Assembly (NCBI GenBank): GCA_023374045.1
Contig: CM041778.1
Location: forward strand, 286,975,533-287,039,532
Length of the DNA: 64,000 bases
Direction of reading: 5' to 3'
DNA from: Limonium bicolor
Taxonomy: Eukaryota; Streptophyta; Magnoliopsida; Caryophyllales; Plumbaginaceae
The notes below the pieces were generated by a model. The model was not told the DNA's origin and made no database searches. It worked only from the letters and a program-made list of their open reading frames with translations. Position 1 is the first letter of the stretch. Each line of letters opens with the position of its first letter. Of this stretch, positions 12,807 to 24,900 are shown one piece after another. Made by a program: the position numbers and the translations under genes.

Positions 12807-15800
12807 TGTAACACCCCTACCGCTAACACTGTAATTACCGTCCAACTCCTTATACATTCGTACTCTCGCAGCGGATACATACTTACTCAACGGCGGGTGA
12901 TACAATGCCGTTAGCCACCCACGTGACTAACAAGGCTACTACTACATACAGCATCGGTCTGATGGACCGGAATATCCGAGTACTACTCGATACAATACAT
13001 ACTCTCATTACATGCTGAATACTGCAATGCTCCATTCGATACAATACTCCATTCAATACCATACTCCATTCAATACAATACTCCACAATTCCGTACAAGA
13101 TAATACACTACGCATACCGAGTTTACTAGGTTCCAAAATCATTACAGTACTTCTCCCAAATTCATACACACTCACTAGGAGTCAATCTGCTACCCATTCC
13201 TCACAAACTAGATGCTTCTAATTACAAGGCGCGCCACCGGTCTCTTACCCTGACCGTATCCGCTCCGGGTACCTGCGCGCTAAAAACGTTCCCCCGAGGG
13301 GGTCAGCTTTCGCTGAATATGATAACCGCATACCCCGCGTACTAGCGAGGGTACGCCGACCATTTGGTCGAATACATGCAATTCATTTTGCAATACATAC
13401 ATACATACATACATGCCTTCATTCACGATACTTCAATACTACACAAGATATACATACATACGTACAGTACCATACATGCTTGGAAGACAATACAAGTCAA
13501 CCAATACTTACCTACCATCTTTCAGGTTACACATACACAATACATACTCATTACATACCCAATACGCAATACGGAGATACAATTCTCCAATACATACAAA
13601 GGTCCAGTTAGCTTCATTACACCCCGGGTTAATCGGGTGTTCGATGCTCTTTTACTTCCGGTCAATGACTTACAATAGTCAAGACCAATACACATACAAT
13701 ACTTACTTCTTACATACTTTACTTCCAGTTAAGTCGGTATGACCTCCGGGCAGGGATTACTACATCCCACCACCGGGCTTTAGGGTGGCCCACTAATCCA
13801 GGATGCTACCCATTCAAGAGAATTGGTCCATGGAAAAGATTATAGCCAGGATTCGGATCCAACCTCTTGTGTTTCCTTATCCTCACGCGTGGCCGAAACT
13901 ATATCGGCTTCTACTCATTCCATTTTACTCATTACTCATGTTAGGAGTTAGATTGTTAGGAATTAGTAGAAGTCCATACTTACTTTCCATACATACATAC
14001 AATACACAAGTACTCATACTTACACATACACTTCATTTCCATTCATACATTTCATGAATTATACAAACTAAATGTTCAAGAAGATTCAACAAGAACGAAA
14101 TAGTTCAAACACAGTTAAGTGCAATATAAGTCCGATTCGTGCATTTATCTTGTTGGTGATCACATAAGCACACAAATCGGGGTAACCAAGTTAGGATACA
14201 GGGCATGAAGAAATCATACCGTTCACCGTTGTATCCGTACTACCGGCTCCTTCGAGGATCAACTATTTGATTCCTATACATACATGAAGTAGTATGATCA
14301 ATGGTCTATTATTGATCTAACTTACTCCTTCATTGATATTCTCAATGTTTACTTACTACTCCTTTACATTCATACTTGGTTATAAAACCATTCTTTTCCT
14401 TATTACTTCTTAAGCTTGCTTCCTTACTCATCTACTTACTTTCTTACCATTACTACTTCATTAATGGTGTATTACTACATATATATGCATATGTGTATAT
14501 AGGCATATATACATGTATATATGATTACTATAATCATATAATTAAAACACTTTTTTTTTACTCGACCGGACTTGCGACCGACCTTGCAAGTCCGGTCCAT
14601 TCCAGTAGGCTACATCGTGTAAAAATTCCAGGGCCGACCGACCTTGCAAGTCCGGTCCCAAGGTCGGTCCATTCCAGTAAGTTTCGTATTTGAAAATTTT
14701 AGCCCGACCGACCTTGCAAGTCCGGTCGCAAGGTCGGTCCATTCCAGTAACTTGCATTACGGGAATTTTTCTGGCCGACGAACTTGCAAGTCCGGTCGCA
14801 AGTTCGGTCCATTCCAGAAGGTTTTGACGGGAGAAATTTCTGGTCCGACCGAACTTGCAAGTCCGGTCGCAAGGTCGGTCGATTCCAGAAGGTTTCCCGT
14901 CTTGTAAATCTGGGCTCGACCGACCTTGCAAGTTCGGTCCTAAGGTCGGTCCGGCCCAGTACTCCAGTTTTAAAATCTGTTTTTGGGTGTTTTCTTTACC
15001 CATTGTTTCCCCAATCTTTACCAATACTTTCCTACATGTTTACCACTCATTTAGGTGTTCTAAATCACCTTAATTCATACACCAAACTTGCTACTCAATT
15101 CCTACACAACTCACACCAATTTTCATCATCTCATTTCAGCACTTACACTATTTTTCTCCACACTAATGCTACAGATTTTGGTTCCCTTCATTATGCTACA
15201 GATTTTCCCTCAACACTTATCCTCCAATACTTCCTCAACTGATGCTACTCCTAGCATCCAAAATGCATTACTCACAACCTAATCCCATCCCATTTACAAA
15301 CTCATATCCAAATATGTTACAAGCTACTAAACACTCATTTTGAACTTTCCATAATCTGTTCCAAATGTATCTAAGTCCTCAAATTCCTAGATAAAATTCG
15401 ACATAGACTCCCCTATAATTCTTACTTGCTCACACACCATTTCAGCTCACAATTTGCTCATTCACATACCTATTTATTCAATACACTATGCACACCATTC
15501 AACACTACTACAACAATAATAAAATTCCTGCACACATACACATACTACCCATGGTTTTCCCAAGCTTTTTAAACATCATTTAAAAGCTTCAAAACTGTTA
15601 CAACTTCATTACTCATTATACTACAATACTCACTACTCATTATTCAATTCACTACTCATTTTACTACTCCAAAAATTGTTACAATACTACATACAAGACT
15701 AGCTCAAGGTAAAGATAATTACCTCGTGTTTCTAGTTTTCTTTCTTCCTTTTTCCTCCTCTTCCTTTCTTCTCCTTTGTTCTCGGTCCCAATGAGATTCA

Positions 15801-17016
15801 CACACACAAGTGCTACAGCCCATACCAAATACACAACACCATTCAAATTTTACCCTTATTCAACCTAAAGCTTAAAGCATAGTTTTAGGGTTAAAGAAGA
15901 GCTATTACCTTCCAATGGATGAATGGAGTTCTTGACTAGCAAGAGGACAAGATTCCTAGCCCAAATGAGAAGCCAAAATCGGCTGGAGCAAGAAGAACCA
16001 AGAGTTCAAAACATGGAAATTCTTATAATGCACACAAGGGCTAGAAATGATGGATTTTCAAAATTCTTTTTACCTCAAGATGATAAGGAGGTGAAGGTGC
16101 TTCTAATGGTGGACTGGAATCTTCAAATGGAGAATACCCACCGAAATGAAAGTGGAGCTTTTGGATTTTTGAAAGGAGGAAAACGTTCTCCTTTGCAAGG
16201 GGATTCCAATGGTATGGTTTTTATAATTTTTGGAGCAAGATTAATAGGTTAACAAGAGGAGAGAAGGTGAGCTTGGTGGGGGTTTCTTCAAATCTCCATG
16301 CTTGTCGCAGGGAAGAAGAAAAATAGAGAAGGAGGGAGATGGATGCGTGAGAGGAAGAGAGAGAGTAGGAGAGAGAGGGTCCCTTTTTTTCTTCTTTATT
16401 TCTTTGTCTTGTTGTGAGTTACAAATAATAAGAGAGTGAGAGGAGGGAGTGACCGGCCCCATATACACACACACACACAGTTTTTAACTTTATTTTTTGC
16501 AAAGTGGACACACTAAGTTTGTTTATTTGCATTCTTACCCCACGACTTTCCAGTTTTGACAGTTTTACTAACCGGAACCCGTTTTCCGGAATTTTCTCGT
16601 TTAATTAATTTTATTGGTTCTAAGGCTTCACCAATATTTATTAGTGACTATTTAGTTGACCAAAATTGTTACGAGTCTGTTTGACTTGCTTAAAGTCGCG
16701 TCTTCCCGGTTTCCTCGAAAAACGCGCTTTAAAGTTCGTTTATGCTTTTAATCCATTTTAAGGATCCGTTTTCTTCGGGAGTTGTTCCCTTATATTATTT
16801 AGGCACTATTAAGCCTTAAGAATCCATATAATACTCTAACCGAGGTATCGCCCCTCTTATGGTTATTTAACGCTTACTTAGTGTTTTTCGCTTTTTAAGC
16901 GTTTCTCTATTTCTTTTGGACTTATCTTTCCTTACCATAATTGCTTAGGCATTATTAGGCCCTCAAATACGTATTAGAATAATCTTAATCCCTATATTTA
17001 AGTTTGGGGTATTTCA
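12807..17016 (-). mobile_element. Element B 5' LTR
   Basis: A complete LTR of 4210 bp. In plus orientation it runs from TGTAACACCCC to GGGGTATTTCA. The first 274 bp are unique to this copy because the partner LTR is interrupted there by element A. The body is non-coding with ATAC-rich simple sequence (13380-13590) and a hairpin array. The flank at 17017 is C integrase sequence, beginning CTCAG. Confidence 0.92.
14563..14958. repeat. Hairpin array in element B 5' LTR
   Basis: Copy of the array at 4461-4856, with a few single-base differences such as a shortened GACGAACTTGC arm near 14777. Five hairpin units with a period of about 70 bp. Confidence 0.9.
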
Positions 17017-19242
17017 CTCAGTCACATCGGATTTCATCCCTAACCACCAGAAGTACCTCTTCATGTCTTTGTACATCTTGGAGGCTCCCGGATGGACGGA
17101 TAGTGTAGAACAGTGTGACTCTCGCACGATGCGATCCCTCAGCTCAGCATTGCTTCAGGGAACGCATAGCCTACCATTCAGCCGGATCAGACCATCTTCA
17201 CGCAGTTTGAAGTCATACTTCCTTTTCTCAAAGGTGCCATCTGTGATTTTCTGTCTGATCTCGGTCATATAAGGGTCGCTCAACTAAGCGTCTCGCACCT
17301 CGTCAACCAAGCTAGAAGAAGCGAGTAGCGAATGTAGCGAGTGTGCTCGACGGCTCAGGGCGTCGGCTACAACGTTTGCCTTCCCTTCTTTATACTGTAG
17401 GTCGATGTCGCAGTCTGATAGAAACTTCATCCACCTTCTTTGTCTCAAATTTAGTTCCTTCTGTGTGAAAACATACTGTAAACTTTTATGGTCGGAGTAG
17501 ATGGTGATGCTTACCCCATAGAGATAGTGTCACCATATCTTCAAGGCGAAGACAATGGCTCCTAACTCTAGATCTTGTGTCGGGTAGTTCTCCTCATGCT
17601 TTTTTAGCTGGCGGGAGGCATAGGCTACTACCTTGCCATGCTGCATGAGTACGCATCCCATGTCTTTGCCTGATGCATCGCAATACACCTCAAATCCCTT
17701 TGTGCCCTTTGGAAGTGTGAGAATGGGCGCTGAGGTCAATGAGTCTTTTAAGTTCTGGAAGGATACCTCGCACTCGTCTGTCCACACAAATGGTGCATCT
17801 TTCTTTATCAATGTCGTCATGGGCTTAGCGACTTTAGAAAAGTCCTTTACAAACCTCCGGTAGCAACCGGCTAGACCAAGAAAGCTCCGGATGTCGGTAA
17901 CAGTCTTAGGTCTAGGCCATGATCGTACAACTTCAATCTTGGATGGATCAACTAAAATACCCACGCTCGAGATGACATGACCGAGGAAAGATACCTGATC
18001 TAGCCAAAACTCGCATTTGGAGAACTTCACATAAAGCTGGTTCTCGCGCAGTGTCTCAAGTACTTTTCTGAGGTGGTTAGCATGCTCTTCTGCTGACTTC
18101 GAATACACAAGGATGTCGTCGATGAAGACTACAACAGAAGTGTCCAACTGATCACTGAACAGCCAGTTCATTAGATCCATGAACTTAGCTGGTGCGTTTG
18201 ACAAACCGAATGGCATCACTGTGAATTCGTAGTGGCCATATCTCATACAGAGTGCCATTTTCTCTATGTATTGCTCTCTGACAGCAATCTGATGATACCC
18301 AGATCGGAGGTCAATCTTGAAAAAGACCGAAGCTCCTTTCAACTGATCGAATAGGTCGTCGATGTGTGGCAATGGGTATTTATTCTTCACAGTGACCGCA
18401 TTCAATTCACGGTAGTCGATGTAGAGTTGGAGGCTACCGTCCTTCTCCTTAACGAAGAGGACCGGTGCTCCCCAGGGTGATACACTCGGGCGTATAAACC
18501 CTTTGTCGAGAAGATCGCGCAATTGCTCTTTAAGCTCAGTCATATCTGCTGGTGCCATATGGTATGGTTCCCTAGCAATGGGACCAGTACCAAGCGTAAG
18601 ATCAATTTCAAACTCAATAACTCTCTAAGCTGGCATACCAGGTAGCTCCTTCGGGAATACATCGGGGAATTCTGATACAATTGGTACATCGGTACTGAAT
18701 TCTGGATCTCTCTCCAGATCTTGTACATAACACAAATACACATCGTGCCCCTTTTTTAGCTCCCGGTACATGGCCATAGTGGAGATGACTGTAGTCGAAG
18801 GCTCTCTCGGTCTCTAGCGGTATGAAAAGTAACCCCAGACGGACTTTTGAGCAGCAGTCTATGCTTGGCACAGAGGATTCGCCCCTTGTGCCGCTCCAAC
18901 CAGTTCATCCCTACTATCAAGTCGAATCCCAACCCTTAAATTCGATGAAGGGGATGGGAAACTCTTCACCCTTAATTCGGATTATGGCGATTTGGTAATA
19001 CTTGATACATCTTACTCGCTCCTTCAACGGGAGAGTAACCAAGAAGTTTGGTAGCTCATCTACGTCTAGCCTCAACCTCTTCGCAAATGATGGTGAAACG
19101 AAGGTGTGAAAGGCGCTGGAGTCGAATAGTATTGAGGCATCAATGTCGTTCACTGGGAAGGTTCCCGTTAAGATGGTGCCGCTCTTACCGGCTTGTGCTT
19201 TAGTGAGGATACTCAGGTTACGTTCGGTATCGAGTCCACAAC
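17017..19242 (-). pseudogene. Element C pol: protease, reverse transcriptase, RNase H, start of integrase
   Basis: Read on the minus strand from 19242. The protease has LFDSSAFHTF (an altered DSG/DTG site), then a frameshift near 18920. Reverse transcriptase and most of RNase H are open at 18558-17530, with the first catalytic Asp in [10 protein letters not shown] and the FIDD box at residues 145-148 of that 342-aa stretch. A TGA follows ALKIW, then RNase H continues to [10 protein letters not shown]. The integrase zinc-finger region with HPGASKMYKDMKRYFWW is readable but ends at 17017, where element B is inserted. The rest of integrase and the 3' LTR are outside the window. The closest relative here is element D. 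Stops and the insertion make it non-functional. Confidence 0.9.
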
Positions 19243-19310
19243 CTATTGATTCACAAGTTTGTAAGTAATGATGGTAGGACACAAGTGGAATTTAATAATC
19301 AACACTGCTC

Positions 19311-19316
19311 TTTATT
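19311..19316 (-). terminator. Polyadenylation-type signal after the AlkB exon of element C
   Basis: AATAAA (within AATAAAGAG) on the minus strand, about 70 nt after the AlkB stop codon and about 70 nt before the protease exon acceptor. Element D has AATAAAGAG in the matching interval (37040). Conservation in two diverged copies supports function, but AATAAA alone is common in AT-rich DNA. Confidence 0.5.
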
Positions 19317-19385
19317 GATAAACCGACCATCATACATACCGTGACTCTAATACACGTTACTAATATGTTACATGCTACTACAAGA

Positions 19386-20102
19386 TTAATACTTCCTAAA
19401 GGAAAGGTTAAGGCGTCCTAGTTTCATGTGTGTGGCATTGATTATTTCCGGTGGTGCCGTATTCAACTTGATCTTGTTGATACCGTGATACAGCAACCTT
19501 GATTTTCTACCCATGATTAGGACATCTCCTGATTTCAATACCATTTTCTCTGTTAGGTCCACACGCTTATGCTCGCTATACAGGAATACTGCATCATCAC
19601 CAATGGACCAAGACACTACGGGCACTCCTTGTTCAAGAGATTCTGTTGTCTCATCCTTATCTTGGTGTAACCCAAGTCATCCTTCTTTCTCATAGAAGTT
19701 GATGATACAAAGGTCTGCTTCAAGTGCGAGGATTGGATCATCTTCACATTGTTATGCAACTTCTACAGCTTGTGTAACAAGCGTCGGAAATTGGGTGGGT
19801 ATTGTTGGTGGCGTCGCTCCATTTTATATTCACGTCTTTTGGTATGTCTTGGTATAAGGATTCCAATCCTTTCCCAAGCACATCATCTTCAGCTTCATCT
19901 TCGCTCCACCGGGGAATTCGGGTGTATAAAATCCTCCTGGACCCGCTCCTAGTTCGTTGCATCATCAGATGAAGGTAATTTGTGCTTCATGTGTCAGGTA
20001 TCCCTTTAATAAGATCATACCTGGTCGGATGACATGACACTGCTCGTTGGTGAAGTGGTAAGTGGTGATGTCATCGTCTTCATGGTTTGGGTTTGAAGGT
20101 AT
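19386..20102 (-). pseudogene. AlkB-type dioxygenase exon in element C (decayed)
   Basis: Minus-strand reading from about 20102 gives VIRPGMILLKGYLTHEAQI, a stop, then NELGAGPGGFYTPEFPGGAK, another break after YTKTYQ, then INFYEKEG, TGA, LGLHQDKDETTESL, PVVSWSIGDDAVF, LKSGDVLIMG, LLYHGI and GRLNLSFRKY followed by TAA at 19386. The iron ligands HxD...H, the N-x-Y of the 2-oxoglutarate site and the two arginines of RxxxxxR are all present, matching AlkB-family Fe(II)/2-oxoglutarate dioxygenases. It is homologous to 36191-36930 in element D and sits at the same place between gag knuckles and protease. Several stops and a scrambled middle segment show it is inactive. Confidence 0.88.
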
Positions 20103-20280
20103 CGTGTAGCAGATATTAAATCTACCTATGGTTGTAAATTTCATCTACCGTGAGTTCTAGATTCAGCTAGTTCATTTCATGCTCAAATACATACTTCAAT
20201 TCATTTACTCATCCATTCATTCAAACAAGTACTTCGATACTTAGACATGCTTTTCGAGTATTCAAGGTTTAAGTTAGTAT
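20103..20280 (-). other. Candidate intron 3 of element C (decayed splice sites)
   Basis: Lies between the gag coding homology ending GGCCTAG and the AlkB homology starting near ACCTTCAAACC. The equivalent in D is 36046-36190 with GT-AG ends. Here the donor dinucleotide reads AT instead of GT and the acceptor AG is not intact, consistent with decay. The phase is conserved (one base of the codon before the intron). Confidence 0.5.
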
Positions 20281-20631
20281 CTAGGCCGGACTCAGTACCA
20301 GTCCAGTCACGGTCAATGATATGTAAGGCCGGCTGCCTCTGAGGTGCGCCCTTTTGAGGACCTCAGGACCCCTGTCCCTATGAGGCCTGTTGGGTTGGAG
20401 CATCGCCAGATGCAACCTCCTTGCCTTCCCTCTACTTGTAGCTCTGGAAGTTTCCCTTGGACTTCAAGTTTTCCTGGCACACATTAGCATGGTGTCCCGG
20501 TTTCTGACAATTGAAGCATCTAATTTCCCTCCCTTGGCAATCTGTGCCGGGGTGATCCTGATTGCACTTCCTACAAACATAGCTACAGCCGTCGGAGTAG
20601 CTCTTGCCATATCTGGAGCCAGAACCTGTGG

Positions 20632-20710
20632 CTTTGAGTGTTAGCACAATTGGTGCGGTAATACTAATTATTGAAATTACTCATGTACGAGTTTAAATTT
20701 AGAAGTTAAC
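20632..20710 (-). other. Element C gag intron 2
   Basis: 79 bp on the minus strand, starting GTTAAC after CCTAAGG and ending CAAAG before CCACAGG. GT-AG, phase 1, AT-rich. It is at the same codon position as the 83-bp intron at 35621-35703 in D, with no evident similarity in intron sequence. Confidence 0.78.
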
Positions 20711-20990
20711 CCTTAGGCGGGTGTGATCGCAGTGGCTTTGCGGCCACCGACGCAGAATAAGCAAGCTGAAGTGGCTCAGCTGCTTTGCCCTTCTCAGCAT
20801 GGGCACTACTCTCACTAGGGGTGTTCTTCTATGATTGTTGAAAGAACTTCCCCTTCTTCTTCTTCCAACTCTTGCCTTGGTTCCGCTCCTCCGAGCTAGT
20901 GTTCTTGCTATTGGCTTTGCGCTTAAGCGCCTGTTCCTCGTCTCTCAGCTGACAAGTAATTTCAAAGCGTGATGCCGCGTGGTAGCACTC

Positions 20991-21081
20991 CTGAATTTTC
21001 AGGTATTAGGTGATGCTCTTGCTTACTAAGATAATGATTTAAATATTGACAATGACATTAAGGGTTCGAACCAATGTTTAC
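20991..21081 (-). other. Element C gag intron 1
   Basis: 91 bp on the minus strand, GTAAAC...TTCAG, phase 0 between the codons of LQ and ECYHA. It is at the same position and phase as the 104-bp intron at 35258-35361 in D. Coding homology resumes exactly at GAGTGCTA in both. Confidence 0.85.
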
Positions 21082-21974
21082 TTGAAGGGAGGTAAATCTG
21101 GTGTACCCCATACCGTACCGAAGGCGATGGCTTAGACCGCCATAGAAGCGATCGACCAAGACCTGGCCGGTGTACCCAAGGTTGGGTAGAAGACGTAGGA
21201 TGGAGGTGAAGGTGCGGTAGTACTCATCCACTAACATCTTTTCACTCATCCTCAAGGCGTCAAGCTCTAGCCGTTTCTTGGTTTTGACGTGTTCGGGGTA
21301 GTACTTTGATCGGAGAATGGCAGTGAAGGATTCCCAATCAAAGGTGGGGTCACCGACATACTCGTGCTTCACTAGCTTCCACCAATCCATAGCAGCATCT
21401 TTGAGGTAGTATGCTGCTATTCTCACTCGAACTCCAGCAGGAGCTTCGAGGGTTTCAAATGCTATCTCCATCTCGGAGATATAAGCTTCAAGTTTTGCAG
21501 GGTCGTTCTCGCCTCTAAAACAGGGAGGTCGGAGATCTGTGACTGATTTTACCCAGTTCATATCTCTGGGTGGAGGGGATGGGGCTGGTCCCGCTTGAGT
21601 TTGTTGGTTTTGCTATGTTTGTTGCACAGCTGTGATTACTTGTGGTAGCATCTGTGCTACTGTGGTAGCGACGATATCTGCTATCGTCTGTGTGCCCGGT
21701 CCATCAGTAGTCTCTCCTTGGGGTCGGCCTCGACCTCGTCCTAACATCTGAACAATTAACATTCTCATTAAGTACTATGACACTGTGTCGCTATAACACC
21801 ATGACCAATTGGTCTTGAATTTAAGCAATGGTATCGTCTATAAGGACGTTAAGGGTATCCGTTGTTATCAACGGTCATTCCTAGTTAGGTTCCTATTTCT
21901 CTATTTTAAACGGATGTAATCCTGACTCGGTAATCCCCTATGCTCGGTAATTCTAGACATCTGAGTGTCACTAC

Positions 21975-21986
21975 GCTCTGATACCA
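21975..21986 (-). promoter_or_regulatory. Primer binding site of element C (tRNA initiator-Met)
   Basis: TGGTATCAGAGC on the minus strand, five bases from the LTR end TGTTACA, as in B and D. Confidence 0.92.
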
Positions 21987-21991
21987 CTTTT

Positions 21992-24900
21992 TGTAACACC
22001 CCTACCGCTAATCCTCTACTTACCGTCTCGGTTATCTTACTACTCGTAGTGGAAATACAAATACTACGGCGGGTAATACAAAGCCGCTAACCGCCCGTAC
22101 GGCTAGCAAGGCTTACACTACATACAGTAACGGTCCGATGATTAGAATATACCGAGCTACTATAAATACTACCCAATACACAAATATCATTTACTTACAA
22201 TGTTTGATTACCGAGTATCCAAAAGCATAATCAATTACATCCTTTACCACAAGTTTACAAAAGTCAAGAGTTTACCAATCTACTCATCTCTATCGATTCA
22301 CATTTCTTACAAAATCTAATAGGGTGTACCCCATGGTACACCGGCTATTCAAAAAGGCATACAGCCGTGTACAACTTGGTACACCATCCACAGCCTACTC
22401 ACTACACACAAAGAAATTAATCCTGGTATCATCATGACCTTCATCCTTCTCGAGCACCTATAAAATTAAAAACAGTGCCCCACCGGGCTCAGCAAAAGTT
22501 GCGCATAAACTTCGCATACACCGCGTGCTAACGAGGATACGCCGACTAATTGGTCGAATACATGGAGTTTGTTTTATACATGCTATTACATACATCAATA
22601 CATCCATACAAGGCACATACTTACAAGATACAATACATACAACCGAAAGGCGATACACAAGCCAAACATCATAGTAATACAAATCACAACCCATACATCG
22701 TTCTTTGTTAGCAAGTTACCTATCCGGGATAATCAGATGTTCTTTACTCTTTTACTCGGTACCATACAACTTACACAGTCTTACTCATACAATACTTACT
22801 TACTTTCTTTCTTTCTTACTTACTTACTTATACTCATGTTAAGTCAGTGTGACCTCCGGGCAGGGACTACACCATCCCACCACCGGGCTTTAGGGTGGCT
22901 CACTAATCTAGGTTGCTACCCATTTAAGGGGTTTGGACCATGGAAAAGATTAAGGCCAGGATTTGGATCCCACATCTTGTGTCTCCTTCTGCTCATGCGT
23001 GGCCGAAGCTATATCGGACTTCTACTCATTCCAATTTACCAATTTCTTAATGTTAGAAATGTTAGCTAGTTAGGAATCAGTTAGAAGTCCTATTCTATAT
23101 TACTTGATCCATACAATACACAACAAGGCAAACACACTTCATTCTCATTCATTCATTTCATGAATTATACAAACTGAGAGTTAAGATAAGCATCCAACAA
23201 GGAACAACATAATATAAGCACAAGTAGGTGCAATAAATCTGATTCGTGTGTTTTGTCTTATTTAGGTGATCAATTAGCACACAAACACATAAATCAGAGT
23301 AGCCAAGGTAGTATACAGGACATGAGAAATTCATACCGTTCACCGTTGACCTTGGACTCACCGACTCCCCTTCGGTGTTTGACTATTCGAATCCTATCAC
23401 ATACATGCGATCGAGCGGTTAATTATCTATAATTAACTTAACTCATTTCATCTTTTACGTTTCCCGTCTTATAGATACTATGTCCTTACAATTCATACAC
23501 TTTCACATTGGATACTTACTCTTCATTACTTTATAAACTTGTTTATACCTTTAATGACCATTAAACATCATTAAACAAGTACTAATTATCTTGTACTATC
23601 ATTACCATTCACTTCCTTACTTTAAAAGCCACTTTTTAAACTTAATTTTAATGTTTTGGGTTGGTCCGGGACCTTGTCCGGGTCTTAAGTCCCGGACCAC
23701 CTTGTGGTCTAACTCTCGAACAGAATTTACACCTGGTCCGAGTCCTTGTACAGGGGTTAAGTCCCGGACCAGAAGGTGGGCAAACTCTCGAACAGATTTT
23801 ACATGTGGTCCGGGAGTTGTACATGGGACCAAGTCCTGGACCAAGGTTGCAGTAATACTCTCGGCTCTTTTAATGCACTGGTCCGGGTCTTCCTATGGGG
23901 ACTAAGTCCCAGACCGGCTGTAACTTCTACATATTTTACATTTTTCCTCCTCTATTATAATCCTCTCTTTGCCTAATCAGTTTCTCATTGTAGCTACACT
24001 TAATCTTACATGTTTAAACACTTAATTAACCTTCTAAACATCCCAAAATCCATCACTAAACTCATTACTCCTTTCCATACTAATTCACACATTTTTTTCT
24101 AACTTTCATTTCAGCACTTGTATTAGTTCCTTCTTAGTCTTGATATGCTACAGATTTTGATTCCCACTCCTACCATTCTTGGTTTCCTTTCCTAATGCCA
24201 TTTCTAAAGTTCAAAATGCATTATCTAACACTCTTATTCTACCCACTACTTAGCTCTTTCTCTAAACTGTTTTTAAGGTGTTTTTCTACTTACTCTAAGC
24301 TCTTAAGTCCTCTAGTTCCTAGGTAAATTTTGACATAGTCTCCCCTAAAATTTAACATTCTCACCACATTGTTTTGGTCACAATTTACCACTCATAGAAC
24401 CTGTTTATTCAAGACACCAATACACAATTCTCCAAACACATTTTCTATTTACCTCACTTAACTTACAAGCATTTTATTCATTCTTTTAACATTACTAAAA
24501 CATTATTACCTTCTTATTCACCATCTAACAGCCTAAGTATTACTTAGCCAATAAAACCATTCTCTCATACTATGCATAAAAATCGGTTTACATTATTTGC
24601 AACACTAACTCAAGGTTTGGTCATTACCTTGAATTTGCTATCTTTTCTTTCTTTCTTCCTTTCTTCTTTCTTCTTCCTTCTTCCCTTGCTTTTCCTCTTC
24701 TTACCGGTTGTGAACAGTTCAAATCCTAATACTACAGCCCATCAATACACACCCATTTCAATTCAAAACCAACCCTTAAATCAACCTAGAGCTTAGGACA
24801 TATTTTTAGGGTTTAGAAAAGGCATTACCTTGCAAGTGTATAGAGGGAGTGTTGGACAGCAACAAAAGCAAGATTCCCACTCCAAAAGTGAAACCAAAAT

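Larger units (their letters stand above)
2986..17016 (-). mobile_element. Element B: non-autonomous (LARD-like) LTR retrotransposon
   Basis: Two LTRs of about 4.2 kb flank an internal region of 5.9 kb. The minus-strand order is 5' LTR (12807-17016), primer site (12790-12801), internal DNA, polypurine tract (6907-6920), 3' LTR (2986-6906, its far end displaced by element A). The LTR ends TGAAATACCCC...GGGTGTTACA, the primer site and the polypurine tract match those of D, but no gag, protease, reverse transcriptase or integrase homology was found inside. Long LTRs around a non-coding core fit the large retrotransposon derivative (LARD) class, moved by enzymes of an autonomous relative. It lies inside the integrase region of C; the right flank is CTCAG and the matching left flank is off-window. 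Confidence 0.8.
20281..21747 (-). pseudogene. gag: Element C gag (three exons)
   Basis: Start ATG at 21747 (MLGRGRGRP...). Exon 1 is 21747-21082, exon 2 is 20990-20711 and exon 3 is 20631-20281; splice phases are 0, 1 and 1. Exon 1 holds the retrotransposon gag core (PAKLEAYISEMEIAFETL, WWKLVKHEY, GLSHRLRYGMG). Exon 3 holds two zinc knuckles, CRKCNQDHPGTDC (C-x2-C-x3-H-x4-C) and CFNCQKPGHHANVC (C-x2-C-x4-H-x4-C). Gag forms the particle and packages RNA. In-frame stops occur in exon 1 (TAG near 21614), exon 2 and exon 3, so it is a pseudogene. Exon layout matches element D exactly. Confidence 0.85.
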
